DNA of 12,124 bases from JAKJGV01 sp964617565 (GTDB lineage: Bacteria > Verrucomicrobiota > Kiritimatiellia > CAIQIC01 > JAGNIJ01): contig CAZTYH010000084.1 in the NCBI GenBank assembly GCA_964617565.1, positions 1 through 12,124 of the forward strand, read 5' to 3'. Under the pieces are notes generated by a model that worked only from the letters and a program-made list of their open reading frames with translations, ran no database searches and was not told where the DNA came from. This document shows, piece after piece, positions 1 through 5,037 of this stretch; position 1 is the first letter of the stretch; each line of letters starts with the position of its first letter. Both the position numbers and the translations under genes were made by a program.

Positions 1-419
1 TTTCCGATGACGATGAACAGAATTCCGGTTACGGCCAAAACGACGCGCGGGACGTTAACGGGTTTTCCCATCGCGGCAAGGATCATGGCCGCGTGCAGGC
101 AAAGCATGAACAGCAGGATGCCGGCGCTCGTGATAATGTAGGCCCTTGACGATTGCAGTAGATTGCTTTGCCGGGGTTCGAACAGGGGCAGTGCCATCAG
201 CAACGCGGCCAGGCCGACGCTGATGAGGGGGATAAGCAGCAGCCCTTCGAACAAGCTTCCGTAGCGATCAATTTCACCGGCCGCGTTCCAGTGGACGGGC
301 ATGCGCGCTCCTTCCGGCAACACCCTCCATGCCCATGCGGAAAGAAGAAGCATGGACGTGATAATCGGCACGCTCCACAGGATGATGGATTTAAGAATCG
401 GCAGGTTTTGTGTTTTCAC
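1..419 (-). CDS. SdpI/DUF1648-family membrane protein, C-terminus outside window
   Basis: An open frame starts at a GTG (419-417) and runs without a stop off the left edge, giving 139 codons. AGAGG lies five bases upstream of the GTG and acts as the ribosome binding site. The product opens with a hydrophobic segment (about residues 8-28). Next comes the stretch LPEGARMPVHWNAAGEIDRY (about 34-53), which fits the DUF1648 signature: Leu-Pro, then a His-Trp-Asn-x-x-Gly core and an Asp-Arg-Tyr. More hydrophobic segments follow at about 57-75, 90-110 and 120-139. This is the N-terminal half of SdpI-like proteins; in Bacillus, SdpI gives immunity to the SdpC toxin and acts in signalling. No toxin gene is visible here, so the immunity role is not supported and 'DUF1648 membrane protein' is the safer name. 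It is transcribed divergently from the lipoprotein gene at 528. Confidence 0.8.
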   Translation of the reverse strand, partial: MKTQNLPILKSIILWSVPIITSMLLLSAWAWRVLPEGARMPVHWNAAGEIDRYGSLFEGLLLIPLISVGLAALLMALPLFEPRQSNLLQSSRAYIITSAGILLFMLCLHAAMILAAMGKPVNVPRVVLAVTGILFIVIG

Positions 420-444
420 TTGAGCCTCTTTTTGGGATTAACTG

Positions 445-472
445 ATTAAAGCGAGCAATGAAAGTCTTTTAA
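445..472 (-). promoter_or_regulatory. Candidate promoter for the SdpI-like gene
   Basis: On the minus strand TTAAAA (472-467) and TTTAAT (450-445) are separated by 16 bases. They match the sigma70 -35 and -10 consensus at 4/6 and 5/6 positions. Transcription would start near 438, about 19 bases before the GTG start. The plus strand of the same AT-rich patch carries TAATAC (470-475), which could serve the divergent lipoprotein gene, but it has no good -35 partner. Confidence 0.35.
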
Positions 473-527
473 TACTGAATCGCGGATGGATTCATGTACT
501 CTTCGTCAAGGTGAGAGGAAGGCCTGG

Positions 528-1271
528 ATGTTAAGAAAAGCCCAGAGCTGGGCGATGTTATTGCTTCCGGTTATCTTGGCCGGCTGCTCGACTACCGGCC
601 CCAACCGGCCCCTGTCGTCCAGCGCCCGTGCGCAGGTTAGGACGGTTACTGTTGCGATCAGAAATTATTATCCCGACAGGACCTATTTCCCGCAGGAGCT
701 GAATCAGTCGGGAGGCAAGCGCAAGAGAGCTGAAACCGAAACGAGTCCCTGGGTGTCGTCCGGCGCAGCCTTGGAGCGGGAAAACCAGGTTCGTCGAATT
801 CTCGATCGGTACAAGCTTATAGACACCGCGATGAGAGAGGCTTTCGTCGAGGAGGTCCGGAAAATTCCCTATGTGGTGTACATAGATGACCCCAGGGGGT
901 ACGGCGTTAAAATAGATGCTGAATTTGTGCTGGAAATACCCGTTTTCGGATTTAAGGACCAGGAATGGCCCTTGTATTCGGACAAGAAAGTTCCTTACAT
1001 GCGCGGCACCGCGTTGCTCATCGCAAATCCTCCATACGAGTTAAGGTTGTCCCCGAATGTTGCTGATGAGCATCGCGTAACGAGAGATCCCACGCTCAAT
1101 CCGATTCTCTGGAAAAACAAGGTGCATGTGAACGCGAGCGATAAAGGCGTGGATGCTTCGGTTCACACGCTTTCCGAGTATTTGCAGGAGCCGGAATTAT
1201 TGCGCGAGAATGTGCGAAAGATGGCGCGGAAAATGGCGCGGGACATGGTGGCGCCGCTCCTTAAGGAATAG
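528..1271 (+). CDS. Lipoprotein of unknown function
   Basis: This is a 247-residue protein I do not recognise. The ATG at 528 is preceded by GAGAGGAAGG five bases upstream. An earlier in-frame ATG at 486 would add 14 residues ahead of the signal and lacks a comparable ribosome site, so 528 is preferred. The product begins with a short basic stretch, a hydrophobic core and the lipobox LAGC (residues 17-20), so Cys20 should be lipidated and the mature protein anchored in a membrane. The mature part is soluble-looking and highly charged, with Tyr/Pro-rich segments (YYPDRTYFPQEL near 45-56) and a basic amphipathic C-terminal helix rich in Arg and Lys. No catalytic motif is evident. It faces the L,D-transpeptidase gene tail to tail with only nine bases between the stop codons. 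A role in the envelope is inference from the signal alone. Confidence 0.8.
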   Translation: MLRKAQSWAMLLLPVILAGCSTTGPNRPLSSSARAQVRTVTVAIRNYYPDRTYFPQELNQSGGKRKRAETETSPWVSSGAALERENQVRRILDRYKLIDTAMREAFVEEVRKIPYVVYIDDPRGYGVKIDAEFVLEIPVFGFKDQEWPLYSDKKVPYMRGTALLIANPPYELRLSPNVADEHRVTRDPTLNPILWKNKVHVNASDKGVDASVHTLSEYLQEPELLRENVRKMARKMARDMVAPLLKE

Positions 1272-1288
1272 CCGGGCGGATTATTCCT
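1264..1288. other. Small inverted repeat spanning two convergent stop codons
   Basis: AGGAATA (1264-1270) pairs with TATTCCT (1282-1288) around an 11-base loop. The repeat covers the stop codon of the lipoprotein gene on the plus strand and that of the L,D-transpeptidase gene on the minus strand. No T-run follows on either strand, so it is at best a weak bidirectional termination or RNA-stability element. It may be chance. Confidence 0.25.
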
Positions 1289-2324
1289 CAACCACGACAG
1301 GCATGCCGATGCGGATCATCCGCACGAGCTTGGCCGCGTTCCAGTTCGCGAGACGAAAGCACCCGTGCGATTCGGTTCGCCCGATATCCTCCGGATGCGG
1401 TGTGCCGTGGATGCCGTAGCCGGGCAGGCTCAAGCTGATCCATGCGACGCCGACAGGATTGTTGGGGCCGGCCGGGATTACCAGCTTGCGTCCGATTTCC
1501 CGCGCTTCCGCGTCCTCGGTGAAGATAGCGGGATCGAAGTAGTAGTTGGGATTTTCCGCGCAATTGATGACCGTTAATTCGCCGACCGGGCGCTTTTCAC
1601 GATGCCTGGCAATTGAGCAGGGAAACAACGAGAGGATGTTTCCGTTCCGGTCCAGGGCATAAATTATTTTTTGGCCGAGATTGATGTGCAGGCTGTCCGC
1701 CACTGGCGTGGAGAAGGGGCGCGGATTGGGCACGTTCAAGATGGTTCCGTCTGGAGGGTTTGGCCATGCGACACCTGGATTCCATTGACGTATCAGCGCT
1801 TGCGAGGAATGGTATCGCTCAGCGATGGCCTCAAGAACCGTTTCGTATCCCAGCCGCTCCGCTTGCGATTTTCCGGCCCAGGTTGATGGCACAGGCGCGA
1901 GTCCCTGCCTGTCCGCTTCGGTGACTACATGCGTCGTGAATGCCCGGTCCAGCGCGCCGATTTTTTCCAGCGTGTTTGAGTCGAGATCCCCTGAGGGCGC
2001 GAGCCCGTTGCGCTCCTGCCATGCGCGGAGTGCCGTCCGTGTTTTAGGGCCGAGAACACCGTCAATAACGCCCGGCGAAAAATTGGCGCGATCGAGCAGC
2101 GCCTGGACCGCCGCGATATCGCGCGCCGCGAGCGTCGCTGGTGGCGGCGGTGCGATAACCGGGGGTATTGTTCGTGTTGGCAGCGTGGGTGGTGGCAGAG
2201 GGGATGGTGGCGCGTAGGCTGGGTCGGTGGCGACGCGGGCGGGCGGCAGATCCGGATGCGGGGATGCGCATCCCGCGGCAAGCAACGCGAGAAGCAGGAT
2301 GGAACAAAGAATGCGTACGCTCAT
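1281..2324 (-). CDS. L,D-transpeptidase (YkuD) lipoprotein with peptidoglycan-binding and LysM-like domains
   Basis: A 347-residue cell-wall enzyme. Residues 1-19 form a lipoprotein signal ending in LAAGC, with Cys19 as the lipidation site. A Pro-rich linker (about 21-63) is followed by a peptidoglycan-binding-1-type domain (about 66-124, with VIDGVLGPKTRTALRAWQ). Next is a LysM-like segment (about 155-200, with AERYHSS, LIRQWNPG and GTILNVPNP). The C-terminal YkuD domain (about 211-345) carries the family signature: His306 in GIHGT and the catalytic cysteine Cys322 in SHGCFRL. YkuD enzymes form or exchange 3-3 crosslinks in peptidoglycan or attach lipoproteins to it; which reaction applies here cannot be told. 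The ATG overlaps the stop of the upstream pcm gene as ATGA, so translation is probably coupled. The domain order peptidoglycan-binding, LysM, YkuD inside one lipoprotein is complete and intact. Confidence 0.93.
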   Translation of the reverse strand: MSVRILCSILLLALLAAGCASPHPDLPPARVATDPAYAPPSPLPPPTLPTRTIPPVIAPPPPATLAARDIAAVQALLDRANFSPGVIDGVLGPKTRTALRAWQERNGLAPSGDLDSNTLEKIGALDRAFTTHVVTEADRQGLAPVPSTWAGKSQAERLGYETVLEAIAERYHSSQALIRQWNPGVAWPNPPDGTILNVPNPRPFSTPVADSLHINLGQKIIYALDRNGNILSLFPCSIARHREKRPVGELTVINCAENPNYYFDPAIFTEDAEAREIGRKLVIPAGPNNPVGVAWISLSLPGYGIHGTPHPEDIGRTESHGCFRLANWNAAKLVRMIRIGMPVVVEE

Positions 2325-3049
2325 TTTTCGTGAACCATGGGGACGAAACGGACGGGCAGATCGTTGATCACTTCGACGCGGCCCTCCCGTTTCTGGAGGA
2401 TGACCAATCTTTGAAGACCTGTGCCGAGCGGAAGAATCATCCGTCCTCCGTCCCTGAGTTGATCAACAAGAACGGGAGGGATTTCGCCCGGCGCGCACGT
2501 CACGATGATCGCGTCATATGGAGCGTGTTCGGGCCAGCCCTTGTATCCGTCGCCGGCGAGGACGTGGACTTTGTCATAGCCTTCCGCGGCCAGAACATTT
2601 CGCGCGTGCGCGGCGAGTTCGGGGATGATCTCGATGGAGTACACTTCAGCGCTCATTTCCGCGAGGACGGCGGCCTGGTAGCCAGAGCCGGTTCCTATTT
2701 CCAGAATCTTCTCGCCGGCCTTTGGCGCGATGCGTTCGGTCATGTACGCGACGATGTAGGGTTGGGATATGGTTTGCCCGTAACCGATCGGGCAGGGGTG
2801 ATCCCCGTAGGGATCCGCCAGGTGGCGATGCGATTGCGGGATATACTCGTGCCGCTTCACGGTTTCCATCGCCCTGAGAACGGCCGGCTCGCGGATGCCG
2901 TAGGCTTTGAGTGTGTTGATCATTTTATTGCGCTCCGATGACCAGTCCCGGAGCCCCGTCACCTCGCTTGCGCGGACACACCCGGCGCCCATCAGGCAGG
3001 CGAGAATCAGGGGGGTGAAAAGGCGGCGGCTGGATATTTCCCTTCTCAT
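2321..3049 (-). CDS. pcm: Protein-L-isoaspartate O-methyltransferase with an export signal
   Basis: A 242-residue S-adenosylmethionine-dependent methyltransferase that starts repair of isoaspartyl residues in damaged proteins. Family motifs are all present: GYGQTISQPYIVAYMTE (89-105, with Ser95 matching the conserved active-site serine), motif I LEIGTGSGY (116-124), GDGYKGW (166-172), PYDAIIVTCA (177-186) and VRFVPMV (233-239). The catalytic core begins near residue 43; before it lies a basic N-terminus, a hydrophobic core and MGAGC (20-24), which reads as a lipobox. The protein is therefore probably exported, which is unusual because most bacterial PCMTs are cytoplasmic. An in-frame TGA lies six codons before the ATG, so the start cannot lie further upstream. 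The only purine-rich sequence, GAAGG, sits one base from the ATG, too close for a normal ribosome site. The gene overlaps the L,D-transpeptidase gene by four bases. Confidence 0.93.
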   Translation of the reverse strand: MRREISSRRLFTPLILACLMGAGCVRASEVTGLRDWSSERNKMINTLKAYGIREPAVLRAMETVKRHEYIPQSHRHLADPYGDHPCPIGYGQTISQPYIVAYMTERIAPKAGEKILEIGTGSGYQAAVLAEMSAEVYSIEIIPELAAHARNVLAAEGYDKVHVLAGDGYKGWPEHAPYDAIIVTCAPGEIPPVLVDQLRDGGRMILPLGTGLQRLVILQKREGRVEVINDLPVRFVPMVHEK

Positions 3050-3055
3050 ACCTTC

Positions 3056-3083
3056 AGCATAAGCTCAGGGAACGGTTTGTCCA
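3056..3083 (-). promoter_or_regulatory. Candidate sigma70 promoter of pcm, predicting a leaderless mRNA
   Basis: On the minus strand TGGACA (3083-3078, 5/6 to consensus) and TATGCT (3061-3056, 4/6) are spaced by 16 bases. A start seven bases after the -10 falls on or next to the A of the pcm ATG (3049). That would give a leaderless transcript and fits the lack of a properly spaced Shine-Dalgarno. Confidence 0.5.
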
Positions 3084-3187
3084 GTCATTGAAAACGGCCA
3101 ACGGGTGCGGAAAAGCCACTGCTGATCGGCGGCGGCTACCGTGGGAAATGCCGGGGAATGCGTGCCCGCGCCTGATAAGGCGTGGCA

Positions 3188-3216
3188 TTGAAAAAGTCGG
3201 CGCCGTTCTGTATGCT
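3188..3216 (+). promoter_or_regulatory. Sigma70-type promoter of the GNAT gene
   Basis: TTGAAA (3188-3193) and TATGCT (3211-3216) are separated by exactly 17 bases. The predicted start near 3223 leaves about 15 bases before the ATG at 3238. An imperfect inverted repeat (CCGCGCC 3166-3172 with GGCGTGG 3179-3185, flanked by AATGC/GCATT) ends inside the -35 and could be an operator. The repeat is weak evidence on its own. Confidence 0.6.
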
Positions 3217-3237
3217 GTGGTGAGTGTGTAGGGTTAT

Positions 3238-3735
3238 ATGACAACGAAAGACAACAACACAAAAGTGCGCAACGCCGGTTTCGAGGACACGGCGGCGATC
3301 TTTAATCTCATTCGTTCACACCCGCAGGAGTTGGTGCCGCGCTCGATGAGCGACATCATTCAAAACGTGGACCGTTTTCTTGTCGCCGAAATGGACGAAC
3401 GGATTGTCGGCACCGTGTCGTGGGGCATCCTGCCGGAAATCGGGAACGCGGCACACCCGACGGTGGAAATCAAATCGCTGGCGGTTGAAGCGGCGGCGCG
3501 GGGGGGTGGATCGGGTCGCGCGTTGGTTGAGGCGGCGATCGAAAGGGTGAAGGTCCTTCATCCCGAGCAGATTATTGTGCTGACCTTTGCGCCGGACTTT
3601 TTCCGAAAGTTCGGTTTTGCCGAGATCTCGAAAGAAAAGATCATGCACAAGCTGTACACGGGGTGCCTGAACTGCAGCAAGTATGATAATCCACTGACCT
3701 GTCCCGAGATAGCAATGAGCCTTTCTCTGCGCTGA
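3238..3735 (+). CDS. GNAT N-acetyltransferase, ArgA/N-acetylglutamate synthase-like
   Basis: A 165-residue single-domain GNAT acetyltransferase. The N-terminus KVRNAGFEDTAAI (9-21) is the usual first strand and helix. FLVAEMDERIVGTVSWGIL (47-65) is the central beta pair. EIKSLAVEAAARGGGSGRALVE (77-98) contains the acetyl-CoA pyrophosphate loop, R88-x-x-G91-x-G93. FAPDFFRKFGF (117-127) is the conserved late segment. The tail has three cysteines, C143-x2-C146-x8-C155, followed by PEIAM; this resembles the short ArgA-like amino-acid acetyltransferases, whose tails often read Cys-Pro-x-x-x-x-Cys-x-Glu-x-Ala-Met. Acetylation of glutamate for arginine synthesis is plausible but unproven, and no arginine gene is nearby. 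The ATG has a modest ribosome site (TAGGG, five bases away). The gene stands alone behind its own promoter. Confidence 0.82.
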   Translation: MTTKDNNTKVRNAGFEDTAAIFNLIRSHPQELVPRSMSDIIQNVDRFLVAEMDERIVGTVSWGILPEIGNAAHPTVEIKSLAVEAAARGGGSGRALVEAAIERVKVLHPEQIIVLTFAPDFFRKFGFAEISKEKIMHKLYTGCLNCSKYDNPLTCPEIAMSLSLR

Positions 3736-3831
3736 CCGCACCGTGTTTCCAGGCTTGCATGTGTTGGCCGAGCGAGCCATGTGAATAATGAGAACAGCGC
3801 TATCACGGATGAACTCCATACTCCGCAACAG

Positions 3832-3875
3832 TCAACAAAACGCCATGCTATAGCATGGCGTTTTGTTGAATTTGT
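3832..3875. repeat. Left terminal inverted repeat containing a perfect 38-bp palindrome
   Basis: The arm TCAACAAAACGCCATGCTA (3832-3850) is followed directly by its exact reverse complement (3851-3869). ATTTGT (3870-3875) completes the part shared with the right copy. The GC-rich inner stem followed by TTTTGTTG on one strand, and the same on the other, would also work as a two-way intrinsic terminator. It sits between the convergent GNAT and PaaX-like genes, where such a terminator would make sense. Confidence 0.92.
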
Positions 3876-3896
3876 ATTCGTTGTATTTCGTGGACT

Positions 3897-4709
3897 TTAC
3901 CGGAGTTTGGAATGGATGAGGGTGACAAAAGCCTTGTGCCGAGCATACGCCTCAACGCCCAGGTAGTCGGAAGGAAGCAGTGAGTGCGGCAAGAGAGGGT
4001 CGGCGTTCATTAGCTCTCGATAGGCGAGTGCTTCTTCGCCTGCTGCACGAGTGAACTCCGCGTGCGCCAAGTTATCCTTTTCGATGCGGGCAGCAAGCGC
4101 GTCGCAGGTTTTAATGAACCATTGATGTTGACTATGCAGCTTCCGCATATCCCATGCATCGCGAACCACCTCCGCCGATTTTCTTCCGAGCACGGTTCGT
4201 GCTTCAAAGAGATATGAGTCGAAATGGAACTGAGACGTTTTTATGAGATCGTCATATTCCGGACGGATGTCGCGGGGACTTACCCATACGCTGCGCTGCA
4301 GGCATCCCATTTTCATTCGGCGTAACAGGAGCACAAGGCTGTTTCTGAAACTTTTGTCTGGCTCCGGAATATCGTAGACGAGCAGCCGCCAGATGCCGTC
4401 CCATCGAGCGTTCCAGGATTGCTCCGGATTCAGCAGGGGGCGATTTGATATAGCGCGCTTGTCTAAACGCAAAGTGCGGCGACCATCTTTATGGATGCGC
4501 AGGTTTACAACCCCCAGATGTTTAAGACGGCCAACCGCTGCATAGTAAGCTGTTCGAGAAGGAAAGCAATGGCTCCATGTTAATGATCGGCCGCGGGTAA
4601 GAAGCAATTCGCCGTAAAACTGCAGGCAATCAATCAAAGCCTCGGTGGCGCGTCGGCGAACCAAGGTCGGACAAAAGTCGGGATGGTGAAAGAAAGGCGT
4701 ATTTTGCAT
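3897..4709 (-). CDS. PaaX-like protein with winged-helix and Cas2-like domains
   Basis: A 270-residue protein with PaaX-type organisation. Residues about 20-90 look like a winged helix (PSRTAYYAAVGRLKHLGVV at 50-68, then a basic hairpin KDGRRTLRL). Residues about 100-175 form the Cas2-like ferredoxin domain: WDGIWRLLVYDIPE (103-116, with Asp113 where Cas2 has its conserved Asp) and LQRSVWVSPRD (137-147). The C-terminal part ends in LLPHSLLPSDYLGVEAY (239-255), typical of PaaX. PaaX itself represses phenylacetate genes, but no such genes are here. An in-frame TAG four codons upstream limits the start to the ATG at 4709, which has no convincing ribosome site. The gene lies alone between identical palindromes, so those are its likeliest DNA targets. 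It is not a CRISPR Cas2: no array or cas1 is present. Regulator or DNA-processing enzyme cannot be decided from sequence. Confidence 0.8.
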   Translation of the reverse strand: MQNTPFFHHPDFCPTLVRRRATEALIDCLQFYGELLLTRGRSLTWSHCFPSRTAYYAAVGRLKHLGVVNLRIHKDGRRTLRLDKRAISNRPLLNPEQSWNARWDGIWRLLVYDIPEPDKSFRNSLVLLLRRMKMGCLQRSVWVSPRDIRPEYDDLIKTSQFHFDSYLFEARTVLGRKSAEVVRDAWDMRKLHSQHQWFIKTCDALAARIEKDNLAHAEFTRAAGEEALAYRELMNADPLLPHSLLPSDYLGVEAYARHKAFVTLIHSKLR

Positions 4710-4715
4710 GCGCGG

Positions 4716-4743
4716 AAGCTAGCAAGCCTGTTTCCTGTGTCAA
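4716..4743 (-). promoter_or_regulatory. Possible promoter of the PaaX-like gene beside the right palindrome
   Basis: A perfect TTGACA (4743-4738, minus strand) starts two bases inside the right inverted repeat. The best -10, TAGCTT (4721-4716) at 16 bases spacing, is poor. If used, transcription would start at about the ATG (4709), giving a leaderless message. The palindrome next to the -35 would be well placed as an autoregulatory operator. Confidence 0.3.
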
Positions 4744-4744
4744 A

Positions 4745-4790
4745 ACAAATTCAACAAAACGCCATGCTATAGCATGGCGTTTTGTTGAAT
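4745..4790. repeat. Right terminal inverted repeat containing a perfect 42-bp palindrome
   Basis: The same 19-base arm (4751-4769) and its reverse complement (4770-4788) occur here. One extra matching A/T pair and one T/A pair extend the palindrome to 4749-4790. Bases 4745-4788 are the exact reverse complement of 3832-3875. This copy lies in the spacer between the divergent PaaX-like and rpsB genes, where a terminator has no obvious purpose. Confidence 0.92.
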
Positions 4791-4878
4791 ATAGGTTTTA
4801 TGACGGAGGGGTGAGCGGGTGGCGGTTGCACAAGGGCACGCTCTTGCACGCGGGTCCTTTTCCTTTCACCTTTTCTCC

Positions 4879-4906
4879 TTGCATGCCGGATGTTCCCTGC
4901 TATAGT
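4879..4906 (+). promoter_or_regulatory. Extended -10 promoter of rpsB-tsf
   Basis: TTGCAT (4879-4884) and TATAGT (4901-4906) are spaced by 16 bases, and TG one base before the -10 (4898-4899) makes it an extended -10. The predicted start near 4913 leaves a leader of about 125 bases. The stretch 4791-4878 before it is pyrimidine-rich and shows no gene or clear site. Confidence 0.6.
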
Positions 4907-4920
4907 CGCCCCCGCTTTGC

Positions 4921-5019
4921 CCCTGAAAAGGCAGGGCACCAGTCCCGCGTGTGCGGGACGGAAGCGAGTGTTCCGGCGCTCCGGCCGGAGCCAAAGCGGA
5001 TTTTCCGCCACAGGCGGAA
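4921..5019 (+). promoter_or_regulatory. Structured rpsB mRNA leader
   Basis: Three hairpins follow one another in the leader: CCCTG/CAGGG (4921-4925 with 4932-4936), GTCCCGC/GCGGGAC with a GTGT loop (4942-4948 with 4953-4959), and TTCCGCC/GGCGGAA with an ACA loop (5003-5009 with 5013-5019). The last ends eight bases before the GGAGG ribosome site. rpsB leaders of several bacteria are known to be bound by S2 as feedback control; whether this unrelated-looking leader does so is inference. Confidence 0.4.
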
Positions 5020-5037
5020 CAATAGACGGAGGAAGTC

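Larger units (their letters stand above)
3832..4788. mobile_element. Candidate palindrome-bounded cassette carrying one PaaX/Cas2-like gene
   Basis: Two identical 44-base sequences in inverted orientation (3832-3875 and 4788-4745) enclose one gene. Each is a perfect 38-base palindrome plus the same six inner bases, ATTTGT. Outside the repeats the flanks do not match: left ends in GCAACAG, right continues ATATAGG. No target-site duplication is visible. Because the palindrome reads the same on both strands, only the shared inner bases show orientation, and they agree with one unit with mirrored ends. The enclosed gene looks less GC-rich than its neighbours. No recognisable transposase is present. 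Mobility is inference; the alternative is a resident gene whose two spacers carry the same bidirectional terminator or operator. Confidence 0.5.

Noticed and set aside
168..449. 93-residue open frame on the plus strand
   Set aside because: It is antisense to the SdpI-like gene, whose product has membrane segments and the DUF1648 motif.
2168..2941. 257-residue open frame on the plus strand
   Set aside because: It is antisense to pcm and the L,D-transpeptidase gene and has no recognisable domain.
3736..3831. Small gene between GNAT and the left palindrome
   Set aside because: No frame with a ribosome site or family resemblance is present; the stretch appears to be plain spacer.
3897..4709. 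Cas2-like domain suggesting a CRISPR locus
   Set aside because: The protein has the full PaaX layout with a winged helix and PaaX C-terminus. There is no cas1 and no array; the two palindromes are 869 bases apart and inverted, not direct spaced repeats.
4728..4740. ACACAGGAAACAG on the minus strand matches the lacZ leader used in cloning vectors
   Set aside because: Only 13 bases match and the sequence on both sides is unrelated to lac or vector sequence; chance is the simplest reading.
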